Source: Hyphomicrobiales bacterium (GTDB lineage Bacteria; Pseudomonadota; Alphaproteobacteria; Rhizobiales; JAJFHB01). Taken from it: 64,000 bases of DNA. The position numbers were made by a program, and so were the translations under genes. Where the stretch lies: NCBI GenBank assembly GCA_021775755.1, contig JAJFHE010000038.1, positions 1 to 64,000 on the forward strand, read 5' to 3'. This document shows positions 17,988-27,122 of the stretch, piece after piece. Numbering within the stretch: position 1 is the first letter of the stretch; each line of letters opens with the position of its first letter. The notes under the pieces are model-generated. The model was not told the DNA's origin, did no database searches, and was given only the letters and a program-made list of their open reading frames with translations.

Positions 17988-19391
17988 ATGAAAACCGTAG
18001 GCTCAGGGATAAAGCGAAAACTACTCGCCGCTTGCGCCGCAATCCTCCTGACTGCGGTGGCACTTCTGGCCCTTGTTTCCGTCAAATCCGTTTCCCTGCC
18101 TTTTGTGCCGGGGCTGGTGTCGGGTTACCTCGATCGAAACTTCTACGCTTACGATGTCGCATTCGACGAATTGCGTGTGCGTTGGCATCCGCTGGGTAAC
18201 GTTGTTGAATTTCAAATCTCCGGAGTATATGCGGCCGACTTCAACGGAGAGACCATTGCCAGCATTCCCGAAGTTGTTGTCGGTCTGACCCTTTCGTCGC
18301 TTATTTCTGCAGACCCGGAGTACCGATACGTGGCCATCATGCGGCCGCGTGTCAGTCTGGTGCGCACCGCCGGCGGTGCCGTGAAATTCGACATTGGCAG
18401 TTCGACGGACGGGTCATCAGGCCGGATACTTGAACACCTGCTGATCGGAATCGCAACCGCACCGACACACACGGAAGGGATGGACGCGTTCCCGCGGATT
18501 TCGATCGCCGAGGCGCGTGCCAGCGTTGGCGACGAGGTGAGCGGCTCGCTTCTTCGCGTTTCCAACGCTGATGTGGTTCTGGCTCCGGACCCCAAAGGCG
18601 TAAGAAGTCATTACGACATCGAAATCGTGACAAACGGCGGCAAATTGCATTTGTCCGCCGAGAGTTTGTACAAAACATCGGATCAACGGATCGACCTGTC
18701 GGTTGATCTGGACCGGTTTCGTCCGGCCTTGCTTGCGGAAATTCTGCCACAGCTTTTCTACCTTGCGCCCGTTGAAGTTCCGTTATCGGGAAAGGTTGAA
18801 CTGCAGCTCGACAAGTTCCTGACCGTATCTCGTGCGGTTTTCGATCTCACCGGCGAGATAGGCAGCCTGGAAGTCGTTGAGCATATTGGCCGCAACGTGA
18901 AGCTCACCGGTCTGCGCGTTCGCGGCAACATGTCGGAGGCGCTTTCGCGCGTACAGCTTGACGAACTGTGGATCGAAACCACCGGAGGGACGGTCATGAT
19001 GCGCGGGGCATTTGCAAGCCAGAACCAGGTGCTCTCCATCAAAACCGATGCGCTTCTTTCCGGCACTTCACTCGATGCAATCGTTCCCCAATGGTTCGCT
19101 CACCTGGAGAGCGCCATCGACAAATTGAACTTCGTGGCGTCTCCGGATAACGCATTGACGTTTGTTTCGTTTGACGGACGTCTGGTGTTCGCCGATGGCG
19201 GGATTGCCGGAAACGGTGTGCTGTCTTATCCGGTAGGACTGAAGCCCGAAGACGATGTGGACGCCGTCGCCGGGCATCTTGCAGGGGGAGGCGACAGGTT
19301 TTCAGTTGAATTTGCCGTTCGCGGGTCTCTTGCAGCACCAACATTTGTCCTGTCTCCCGCCGAATCCGACGGTCGGGAATTCAATCAGTAA
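17988..19391 (+). CDS. AsmA/DUF3971-like membrane-anchored protein
   Basis: 467 aa. One N-terminal membrane segment (residues about 12-35) is followed by a long beta-rich periplasmic part. VSGYLDRNFYAYDVAFDEL and later VRVRGNMS-type strands resemble the N-terminal region of AsmA/YhdP/DUF3971 envelope proteins, which are usually over 1000 aa, so this is short. ATG 17988 is used, but AAGGAG is 14 nt upstream and a TTG at 17976 is also possible. The link to the amide locus is only positional. Confidence 0.6.
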   Translation: MKTVGSGIKRKLLAACAAILLTAVALLALVSVKSVSLPFVPGLVSGYLDRNFYAYDVAFDELRVRWHPLGNVVEFQISGVYAADFNGETIASIPEVVVGLTLSSLISADPEYRYVAIMRPRVSLVRTAGGAVKFDIGSSTDGSSGRILEHLLIGIATAPTHTEGMDAFPRISIAEARASVGDEVSGSLLRVSNADVVLAPDPKGVRSHYDIEIVTNGGKLHLSAESLYKTSDQRIDLSVDLDRFRPALLAEILPQLFYLAPVEVPLSGKVELQLDKFLTVSRAVFDLTGEIGSLEVVEHIGRNVKLTGLRVRGNMSEALSRVQLDELWIETTGGTVMMRGAFASQNQVLSIKTDALLSGTSLDAIVPQWFAHLESAIDKLNFVASPDNALTFVSFDGRLVFADGGIAGNGVLSYPVGLKPEDDVDAVAGHLAGGGDRFSVEFAVRGSLAAPTFVLSPAESDGREFNQ

Positions 19392-19413
19392 CGTTTCACC
19401 TCCAAAAAATCGG

Positions 19414-19432
19414 CTATGCCTGTTTGGCATAG
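19414..19432. promoter_or_regulatory. Palindrome upstream of second amide-binding protein
   Basis: CTATGCC (19414-19420) and GGCATAG (19426-19432) form a perfect 7-bp inverted repeat around 5 nt. The half TTTGGCATAG partly recalls TTTGGCACTAT in the ABC-operon inverted repeat. It could be an operator for the binding protein/kinase pair, or a small hairpin after the previous gene. Confidence 0.35.
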
Positions 19433-19619
19433 TGGAGTAACGTCGGATAGTGCTTTATGGGAGTATTGCCGTTATTGTCTGGCGCATTTGCGCCTTCAGG
19501 TGCAATTTCGCGGAAGAACATCGGAAGGGCGGAAGAACGGGTCGCTGAGCCGGGTTGCGCGGATTGTCTCGCGGGCGCTGGTTCAGAGTGGGGCAGGCGT
19601 GGCTTGCGTGTGCAGCATC

Positions 19620-20996
19620 ATGCGATGGCGAACAACTAAACATGGAAACCGCTATGCGGGGCAACCTCGCCGCTTTGGCAGGCCGCATCTCAACCGCAGA
19701 GAGTTTTTGAAGTCAACGGCGGTTGCGGCTCCGGCTCTCGCATTGGCATCGACCAATGTATTGTCCCGTGAAAGCAACCGCCCGTCATCGCGCTGGGTCT
19801 CTCAGGATGGCACCATCAAAATAGGCCTGTTGTGGTCTTTGAGCGGGCATCTGTCGGTCATTGAGCGACCGTCCCGCGACGTCGGCCTGTTCTGGGTCGA
19901 GAACGTCAACAGAAACGGAGGGATTGCCGGATTGCCGATTGAACCGGTTGTCATCGATGCCCGTTCGGACATGAAGACCTATCGAAGCGGTGTCAAGGAG
20001 CTGATGCTGAAGCAGAACGTCCTGGCGACGTTTGGCGGATATACCTCGGCAAGCCGGCGCGCTGTGATGCCTCTTGTCACGCTCAATGACGGCCTGTTTT
20101 ACTACCCGACGTGTTACGAGGGCCGGGAGTGCTGGCAGAACATTATATGCACGGGACCGATCGCCAACCAGCATTCCTACGATCTCATCCCGTACATGGT
20201 GAAGAACTACGGGCCGCGCGCGTATTTCATCGGTTCCAACTATGTGTGGCCGAGAGAATCAAACCGCAATGCCCAGCGCTGGCTCGAAGATGCCGGGGGC
20301 GAGTTGGTCGAGGAAGCGTATATGCCTCTCGGCCAGGACTTTTTCGACGAGATTCTGAAAGACGTTCGCCGCCAAAGCCCGGATTGGATATTTTCAACGG
20401 TGATCGGGGATTCCGATCTCTATCTGCGCCAGCAGTATATTGAAGCGGGGTTTGTGCCGGACAAGCTGCCCACGGCGTCTCTGACCACGTCGGAGATGGA
20501 AGTCAAGATGATGGGATCGGAATACGGCGAAGGCCATATTCTGTCGGCACCGTACTTTCAGAGCCTCGACAACCCGACAAACCACCGTTTTGTGGAACAA
20601 TTCCTTTCCAGCCCCTACGGCGAGAGCGGAGTGACGCATTACAATATGGAAGAGACCTATCTGTCTTTCCTGTATTTCCAGAAAGCGGTCGAGCGGATCG
20701 TCGAGGCGGAAGGTGTTGCGGGAATTTCGCCGGCGAATGTCAGGCGCTATTCGGCCGGTCTTGAGCTGTCGGCGGAAGAATCCCCTGAAGGAGCCGTTCG
20801 TCTCGACCCGGACAACTTCAACAATTGGCTGACGCCCAAGATCGGTAAATTCGACCGCAACGGGCAAGTCGAACTCCTGTTCGCGCAGCCCGATCAGATT
20901 CCCCCAAGCCCATACGTCCTGTATCCAAGCCGCGGCCGGTGCCGGGCTGATGGTTTGCACCTGCCGGATGGACAAATAGTCAAGGCAGCCTCATGA
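19620..20996 (+). CDS. Second AmiC/UrtA-like binding protein, probable sensor partner
   Basis: 458 aa with a twin-arginine signal (LNRREFLKS then an Ala-rich stretch). Closely parallels the importer binding protein at 7388-8701 throughout, sharing segments such as FGGYTSASRRAV, FYYPTCYEGREC and GVTHYNMEETYLS. It has no permease or ATPase of its own and ends 4 nt before the hybrid kinase frame, so it probably presents amide to that kinase (inference). ATG 19620 is the nearest plausible start before the signal; ribosome binding is weak, and the in-frame extension upstream looks non-coding. Confidence 0.85.
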   Translation: MRWRTTKHGNRYAGQPRRFGRPHLNRREFLKSTAVAAPALALASTNVLSRESNRPSSRWVSQDGTIKIGLLWSLSGHLSVIERPSRDVGLFWVENVNRNGGIAGLPIEPVVIDARSDMKTYRSGVKELMLKQNVLATFGGYTSASRRAVMPLVTLNDGLFYYPTCYEGRECWQNIICTGPIANQHSYDLIPYMVKNYGPRAYFIGSNYVWPRESNRNAQRWLEDAGGELVEEAYMPLGQDFFDEILKDVRRQSPDWIFSTVIGDSDLYLRQQYIEAGFVPDKLPTASLTTSEMEVKMMGSEYGEGHILSAPYFQSLDNPTNHRFVEQFLSSPYGESGVTHYNMEETYLSFLYFQKAVERIVEAEGVAGISPANVRRYSAGLELSAEESPEGAVRLDPDNFNNWLTPKIGKFDRNGQVELLFAQPDQIPPSPYVLYPSRGRCRADGLHLPDGQIVKAAS

Positions 20997-21000
20997 ACCA

Positions 21001-23112
21001 GTGTGTCGCCGGGCCGACGTACCAAGTGGAAAAAGAACTGTGCAGCGTTTGAGAAACCTACTGAACCGGCTGTCGGTCGGTCAGAAAGTGATGACCGTGA
21101 TCATCGTGGAAGTGATCTCCTATTCGATGGTTACGACGATCGCCCTGTCGCAGATTCACACCGTGGGCATGGAGCTCAAGCAGATGGCGGACCTCTACCT
21201 GCCGCTGTTTTCTTCCACTGAATCGACTCGGCAACAGATCCAGGAAGGCCGACTCAATCTCAAGGAGATCATATTTGTCGGCGACCGCGTGGTGTATGAT
21301 CAGGAGGCGGAAGAGACCTACGTTGCGGCGCGCGTACGCTACGAGGACGGAAACACTGACATCAATCAGCAGATCAGCTGGGCGGAGAACATGATCCGCC
21401 GATCCGTTCTGCAGCAGACCGACAACGACAGCGTTGTCAATCAATACAGTGAACGGCTGGTGCGCCGGCTGTCGGATATCAGGCAGGCTAACAGGATCCA
21501 CCACAAGCGCGTCCAGAAAATATTCCGCCATGTGGAAGATGGTTCGTTCCTTATGGGCATGGAGATGCTTGATGAGGTTTCCGACAGTGAATCTGCCCTG
21601 ACGGTGGAGTTGGACAATCTCGTTGCCGACCTCGAAGAGCTCAAGAAGGCTTCGGTGAGTTATGCGACCAAGCTTGAACGTACAGCATCCGGTTTCACCA
21701 TTCTCGCGTCAATTCTGACGGTCTGCGTTGTAATCACAATCTTCTACTTCGTGGTCAAACGAAACATCACCAAACCGCTGCATTCTCTGACAGATGCCAT
21801 TAGCAGCTTCGATACGCTGCGCGAAATCAAGGAAACGGATACTGAAAAGGAACTGATGACTCGCGGTGACGAGCTTGGAATGCTTGGACGAAGTTTCAAT
21901 CAACTGAAACACGATCTTTTTGCACAGGGGCAGGATCTGCGTGCGGCGAAGGAAAAGGCCGAACAGGCCGACCGGGCGAAGACGCAATTCCTCGCCGCTG
22001 CCAGCCACGACCTGCGCCAACCGCTGCATGCGATGCAGATGTATATAGCGGCGCTGCGCAGCAAAGTCAGCGACCGTGAGGTCCTGGGAGTGGTTTCCGA
22101 TATCGACTCGGTTTCCGTGTCGGCAGGTCGCATGCTGAACGCGCTGCTCGATGTGTCGCAGCTGGAAGCGGGCGCCATCAAGCCGCAGATCGAAGACTTT
22201 GCGATCCAGGAAGTGCTGGTGAGAGTGGCACGGGCGTTCACACCGCTCGCGCAGCACAATGGGCTGGACTTGCGGCTGGTTCCAACCGCTGCCGTTGTAC
22301 GCAGCGACCCGGTTCTTCTGGAGAGAATTATCGGCAATTTCGTCACCAACGCCATCCATTACACAGAGCACGGCAGCGTCCTGATCGGGTGCCGCAGACG
22401 CGGCGCTCAATTGTCTGTTGAAATTCTTGATACGGGCCCCGGCGTGCCGGAAGAGCAGGCGCTCGCAATTTTTGAGGACTTTCATCAATTGAACAATGAG
22501 GAGCGCGATCGTGGCAAGGGCCTCGGGCTCGGACTGGCGATCGTTAGGCGGCTGTGTACGGCGCTCGGCCACCGCATCGAGCACAGTTCTCAACTGGGAC
22601 GCGGATCGAGGTTCGCCGTGCTTGTAGAGTGCGGCAACAAGCTGAACCAGAGAGAAGAGGAAGAGCAGCAGCTCGACCATCATCTGCTCGATTTTCACGG
22701 GACAACCATCGTCCTCATCGAAGATGATGCAACCGTCATGCGGGCGACGCGGCAACTGCTGGAGCTGTGGGAGTGCAGTGTCCTGTGCGCGCGCTCGACC
22801 GAGGAAGCCCTCTCGGTGGTTGCGCAAAGTCCCGTAACGCCCGACGTCATCATCGCCGACTATCGGTTGCCCGGTGGGCTGGACGGGTTGGAAGCAATTA
22901 CGCGAATCCAGCTTGCCCTGGGCGTGGCGATCCCCGCGGTCATCATAACCGGAGAAGCGGAAGCCAGTGAGATCAGGGGGATCGCGGTTCTCGGCTACCG
23001 GGTGATGCGCAAACCGGTGCGCCCGGCCAGACTGAGGCGCCTGCTGACTCACATTCTGTCACAGTCGCCTCAGGTAAACACAGTTGAGCAAAGAACGAGC
23101 GTTGAGGCGTGA
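21001..23112 (+). CDS. Hybrid sensor histidine kinase with receiver domain
   Basis: 703 aa. Two membrane segments (about residues 30-50 and 235-255) flank a helical periplasmic domain. A HAMP linker follows, then HisKA with phospho-acceptor His336 in AASHDLRQPL, an ATPase domain (DTGPGVP, GKGLGLGLAIV) and a C-terminal receiver with Asp620 in IIADYRLPGG. GTG 21001 is used; GTG 21040 is an alternative that leaves a shorter cytoplasmic tail. It directly follows a solitary amide-binding-protein homologue, so its input is probably a loaded binding protein. The NarL-type regulator at 6092-6763 is a candidate output partner. Confidence 0.9.
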   Translation: MCRRADVPSGKRTVQRLRNLLNRLSVGQKVMTVIIVEVISYSMVTTIALSQIHTVGMELKQMADLYLPLFSSTESTRQQIQEGRLNLKEIIFVGDRVVYDQEAEETYVAARVRYEDGNTDINQQISWAENMIRRSVLQQTDNDSVVNQYSERLVRRLSDIRQANRIHHKRVQKIFRHVEDGSFLMGMEMLDEVSDSESALTVELDNLVADLEELKKASVSYATKLERTASGFTILASILTVCVVITIFYFVVKRNITKPLHSLTDAISSFDTLREIKETDTEKELMTRGDELGMLGRSFNQLKHDLFAQGQDLRAAKEKAEQADRAKTQFLAAASHDLRQPLHAMQMYIAALRSKVSDREVLGVVSDIDSVSVSAGRMLNALLDVSQLEAGAIKPQIEDFAIQEVLVRVARAFTPLAQHNGLDLRLVPTAAVVRSDPVLLERIIGNFVTNAIHYTEHGSVLIGCRRRGAQLSVEILDTGPGVPEEQALAIFEDFHQLNNEERDRGKGLGLGLAIVRRLCTALGHRIEHSSQLGRGSRFAVLVECGNKLNQREEEEQQLDHHLLDFHGTTIVLIEDDATVMRATRQLLELWECSVLCARSTEEALSVVAQSPVTPDVIIADYRLPGGLDGLEAITRIQLALGVAIPAVIITGEAEASEIRGIAVLGYRVMRKPVRPARLRRLLTHILSQSPQVNTVEQRTSVEA

Positions 23113-23187
23113 CGCCAGAACTCGTTGGCCCCGGGCGGTCAAACGGTTCCATGTGAAGGTGAAGCGGTCTAGGTTGCGCGCGCGGCC

Positions 23188-23949
23188 TCACTGTCCTCCG
23201 AGAGCCGGTGTGCGGCCCCCACACACGTCCCTATAGCGGGTGACCGCGCCTTCTATTCCGTAAATCAGCGCATCCGCGGTCAGGCAGTGACCGATCGAGA
23301 CTTCCTGCAGGTTCGGCAGGCCGGCCACAAGTGGGGGCAGATTCGCGAGTGTGAGGTCATGTCCGGCGTTGACGCCGATCCCCGCAGCGTCTGCCGCGCG
23401 TCCCGTGGCCAATACGAGATCCAGTTCCCTGCGCTGCGTTTCTGCCGTGTCCGCGCCGCCATAGGGGCCGGTATATATCTCGATACGGTCCGCGCCGACC
23501 TCGCCGGCAAGGGATGCAGTCTCCGGCTCTGGGTTCACAAAGACGGCTACCCGCATTCCGCCGTCCTTGATGCGGCTGATAATGTCGGACAGAAAATTCC
23601 GGTGGTTGGCGATATCCCAACCATGATCGGAGGTGACCTGACGGATGTCGTCCGGCACCAACGTCACCTGCTGGGGCTGAATGCGTTCAACCAACTGGAT
23701 GAAGCGGGCATCCGGATTGCCTTCAATATTGAATTCACGGTCTGGATATTCGGCCGCCATCATATCCGCGATCTCCGTCACATCCGACATCCGGATGTGA
23801 CGTTCGTCCGGGCGGGGATGAACCGTTATTCCCGCAGCGCCCGCCGCAAGTGCCAGCCGCGACATGCCGACAACGGACGGCCACGGCAAATCCCGGCGGT
23901 TCCGCAGCATCGCAATCGCATTCACATTGGCGGATAGGCAAACTGGCAT
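23188..23949 (-). CDS. pdxJ: Pyridoxine 5'-phosphate synthase
   Basis: 253 aa. PdxJ condenses 1-deoxyxylulose 5-phosphate with aminoacetone phosphate, the last ring-forming step of vitamin B6 synthesis by the DXP route. Family segments are clear: LSANVNAIAMLRNRR, AGAAGITVHPRPDERHI, FVNPEP, IEIYTGPYG, IGVNAGHDLTLANLP and VSIGHCL. Start placed at 23949, which yields the usual opening; a TTG four codons earlier is less likely. Convergent with the kinase gene and apparently its own transcription unit. Confidence 0.96.
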   Translation of the reverse strand: MPVCLSANVNAIAMLRNRRDLPWPSVVGMSRLALAAGAAGITVHPRPDERHIRMSDVTEIADMMAAEYPDREFNIEGNPDARFIQLVERIQPQQVTLVPDDIRQVTSDHGWDIANHRNFLSDIISRIKDGGMRVAVFVNPEPETASLAGEVGADRIEIYTGPYGGADTAETQRRELDLVLATGRAADAAGIGVNAGHDLTLANLPPLVAGLPNLQEVSIGHCLTADALIYGIEGAVTRYRDVCGGRTPALGGQ

Positions 23950-24172
23950 GGTGTGTGGCAACTGTTAATCGCGTCTGATGATCGACTATCACAGCGCGGC
24001 GCAACCGCCAAAGGCCAATTCAGCCGGCCCGGGCGAGGCCAGTTTTCAGCCGGGAGTTGTGCACAGACGCTGCCCTCGCCACAGTTCCGCCGCAGCGCTA
24101 CACTAGGACTGCGCGCAGAGGAGGGCGATACGCTGTCCGGTTGCGGCCGGACGCTATCGGGAGCCGGTATTT

Positions 24173-25825
24173 ATGGAAGGCCTGCTTTGTACCTTATCTC
24201 AACCTGCCACACGGGCTGGCGGGCGGACTTCCCGGCACAATTCGTTTTGGTGCATAGCCGTACTCACCGTATGCATTGGAGCAATCTCCGTTTGCAATCC
24301 GATATCCGTGCGGCCCGCGCATTCTGACGCGGTTCTTGGCGCCGGCGCCGATGTCACTGTCACCATCAATGCCGAAAGCGACCTTGGGCGCGTTCCCCCC
24401 GGTGCCGTCGGCTGGGGTGCGATGTGGAAACGCGCCATGTTGTGGCCGGCTCCTCCGGCGGACTTCGACGACGCTTCCCATGCCGCCTATATCCGCGATC
24501 TCGGCGAGCGTTTGCGGCCCGTGGTCGAGGCCGGCGACATGCGCAACATCTCCTGGCCGTGGGGCGTGTCGTTTTCCACTTGGGGTGTAAACTGGGAGAA
24601 CTCCGCGGGCCGCTGGTCAACCCGCACCGCCGACTGCGCGCGCATCCTCGGTCGCGGCAGCGGCTGGTGCGAGAAAGCAATTGTCGGCGTTGGCGATCTG
24701 ATGGCGCTTGCCGATACGTGGCAGCTTGAAGCCATCACGGTATCTGTGCCGCTTGCGGTAATCGACGGAGGGCACACGCGCTGGGGGCCGAATTTCTTCG
24801 ACCAGTCCTTCCCGCCCGATGTGATCGAAAAGATTGCCGCTCATGCTCGCCGTCTTGTCGACCACCTGAAAGCGCAGCCGGCGTGGAACTCTTTGCAGCG
24901 CATCTATCTGGCGGCCGGATGCGAATGGCGACACTACAAATTGCGCAATCCGTCGCCTGCCGTTCTGACTTATGCGGCACTCATCCGCCGGTTGCGTGAG
25001 GTGATTTCGGAAGAAAAGGTCATCATCGTTGCGTCAGCATCCGACAGCGCCGATATTCCGGGCATCCCCCAGATACAGGCTGCAACGTGGAACGAGTACC
25101 TCTACCGCGAATTGAGCGGCATACCGGGCGTCGCTCTCGATCTGCACCGCTACCGGGGCAATGAGGGCGCGGCGGCGGGCCCGGGCAACACGACACCGCT
25201 GACGCCGGGCAATGTGGATGTGCTGCTGTCAACGGGGTTGCGGCAACGGGGCTATCTCAGGGTGATGCCGCAACACTGGCGCGGCACCGGCGCTCCGGCG
25301 CGCACGGTCTTGCTGGAAAACGCCATTCACGGGTATCTCGCCGACCACTCGACGCACTCCGATGAGCCGCGCCCCTGGGCCGTGTCGCTTGCGCATGCCG
25401 ATCTTACGCGCGAGGCCTTGCGTTCCGGCAGCCTTACGTTTCTGGGCTGGACATGGTTCCCCGAAACGCTGCCCGGGGAATGGCCTCATGGTGCGCTGGA
25501 CCGTGCTGGAGGTCTGCAGCCCCATGCAGCCGCGCAGGCCTTCCTGTCACGCTATCACCGCGGCCGCATCATTGAGACACAGTGGGACTCGGAACGCAGC
25601 TTGCGCGGCAACGCCACAATAAACCGGCAGGGTGTTGTCCGGCTTTATGGCGGCAACTTCAGCCGCAATCCGGTGTCTTTGGGGCTCACGGTGCAAGGCG
25701 CGGACATCGCGGGGGTTCGTGTTGAGTTCATGGAAGAATCCGGCACCAGCCATGCCGACTGGGATGGCCGCAATCCTCTGGAAGTGTCCGCGATGACCCT
25801 TTATCGCATTCGCATGCAACGTTAG
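24173..25825 (+). CDS. Exported TIM-barrel glycosidase-like protein
   Basis: 550 aa with an N-terminal hydrophobic stretch around residues 25-45 suggesting export or anchoring. The body resembles the arabinofuranosidase-like clan A glycosidase fold: a candidate acid/base Glu in AAGCEWRHY, a candidate nucleophile Glu in TVLLENAIHGY, and a C-terminal beta domain. The exact family is not recognised and the substrate is unknown. The next gene begins 9 bp later and encodes another TIM-barrel protein, so the two likely act together on one cell-surface or exopolysaccharide substrate. Confidence 0.55.
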   Translation: MEGLLCTLSQPATRAGGRTSRHNSFWCIAVLTVCIGAISVCNPISVRPAHSDAVLGAGADVTVTINAESDLGRVPPGAVGWGAMWKRAMLWPAPPADFDDASHAAYIRDLGERLRPVVEAGDMRNISWPWGVSFSTWGVNWENSAGRWSTRTADCARILGRGSGWCEKAIVGVGDLMALADTWQLEAITVSVPLAVIDGGHTRWGPNFFDQSFPPDVIEKIAAHARRLVDHLKAQPAWNSLQRIYLAAGCEWRHYKLRNPSPAVLTYAALIRRLREVISEEKVIIVASASDSADIPGIPQIQAATWNEYLYRELSGIPGVALDLHRYRGNEGAAAGPGNTTPLTPGNVDVLLSTGLRQRGYLRVMPQHWRGTGAPARTVLLENAIHGYLADHSTHSDEPRPWAVSLAHADLTREALRSGSLTFLGWTWFPETLPGEWPHGALDRAGGLQPHAAAQAFLSRYHRGRIIETQWDSERSLRGNATINRQGVVRLYGGNFSRNPVSLGLTVQGADIAGVRVEFMEESGTSHADWDGRNPLEVSAMTLYRIRMQR

Positions 25826-25834
25826 GAGAGCGCT

Positions 25835-26998
25835 GTGCATATTAACGAAGCTGCCGGATTGAAGCGCACGTTCATGCGTGCTGCCGCGCGAGCATTCTGC
25901 GCGGTCGTGTTCTGCGTGACGCAAATCGAAACTGTGTCCGCGGAGCAACTGCCGGATGAGCGGTCTTTTGCAATGGTGCTCAACACGTTTCCACGTGACT
26001 TTTCACCGGATGCCATTGTTCAGACGTATGATTTCGTGCGTGAGCATGCCGATATGGTGGCGCATCACATCGACAAGGGCGTGCCGTGGCCCGAGGCGCT
26101 CGCGGGGGAGGCGTATCATGACCGTTTGATACAGGAGCTGCAGTTCCGCAAGCACTACCTGCGCGATATGCCGGTCTTCCTCGCGGTCAGTGCAATCAGT
26201 GTTGAACGCGACGGGCTCAATGGATACTGGGCCGAAGAGGATCGTGGCGCCCGTCCCGGTGAGTGGCGCGGGCGCGGCTTTGCGGACCCGCAGGTCGTCG
26301 ACGCGTTTATCTCTTACTGTGACTTTCTGATCGGCCTGTTCGAGCCGCAGATCATGCTCTACGGCATAGAGGCGAATATGCTGGCGGAGAAGTCACCCGA
26401 TCAATTCAATGACTATGTGGCAATGTCAGGCAAGGTCTATGCCGCTCTTAAGGCACGACACCCCGAATTGCTTCTCGGAATTTCGATCCATCGGGAAACC
26501 TTGATCGATGGCGGCGCGGCGCAGAACGCCGCCGCTATACAGTTGCTTGCCTACAGCGATATGGTGGCCGCCAGTACCTATCCGTACATGAGCGTGTCGG
26601 CGGGACAGTTTGCAGCGCGCCACACCGACCCAAACCGTATTCCGGTGGACTGGCTCTCGTCCCTGCAGGAACTCGCGCCGGAGAAACCCTTAGTCGTTGC
26701 GGAGACGGGTTTCCCGGCGGAGACCTTTGAGGTGGCGGGAACCCGTTTTGCGGCAAGCGCCGAGGCTCAGGAAACCTATCTGCACAGACTCTTGGGCAGC
26801 GCCGCCGATCTCAACGCCCGGGCCGTCATGTGGTTCCTGCCAATGGATTACGACCCGTTTTACGAACGCTTGCCGCCAGGTTCGGTCCGCGAAATATTCA
26901 AACTGTTCCGAGATACGGGCCTTGCCGATGGAGCCGCGGAGCCGCGCCCGGCGCTCGATTTGTGGGATTCGTGGCGCGCGCTACCCGCGCGAATGTGA
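25835..26998 (+). CDS. Exported TIM-barrel hydrolase-like protein
   Basis: 387 aa with a signal peptide (cleavage likely after VSAEQ, near residue 36). Candidate catalytic glutamates in MLYGIEANML (acid/base position) and LVVAETGFPAE (nucleophile position) follow the clan A glycosidase pattern, loosely like family 53 galactanases. GTG start at 25835 with GGAG 7 nt upstream. Coupled to the preceding glycosidase-like gene. Function beyond probable sugar hydrolysis is not established. Confidence 0.55.
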   Translation: MHINEAAGLKRTFMRAAARAFCAVVFCVTQIETVSAEQLPDERSFAMVLNTFPRDFSPDAIVQTYDFVREHADMVAHHIDKGVPWPEALAGEAYHDRLIQELQFRKHYLRDMPVFLAVSAISVERDGLNGYWAEEDRGARPGEWRGRGFADPQVVDAFISYCDFLIGLFEPQIMLYGIEANMLAEKSPDQFNDYVAMSGKVYAALKARHPELLLGISIHRETLIDGGAAQNAAAIQLLAYSDMVAASTYPYMSVSAGQFAARHTDPNRIPVDWLSSLQELAPEKPLVVAETGFPAETFEVAGTRFAASAEAQETYLHRLLGSAADLNARAVMWFLPMDYDPFYERLPPGSVREIFKLFRDTGLADGAAEPRPALDLWDSWRALPARM

Positions 26999-27122
26999 CG
27001 TTTTCGGGTGAATTCAAGTGCGACCAAAGGCCATGCATCAGGGCGCCACGTTGAAAGCAGCGGGTTGATGATGCAATATTAGATCATCGGGGTGGACTAG
27101 CGTCTAACGTATGAGGTGAACC

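Noticed and set aside
21709-23052. 447-aa leftward open frame opposite the hybrid kinase
   Set aside because: Antisense shadow of an unambiguous kinase and receiver gene; composition rich in His, Arg and Gln with no domain.
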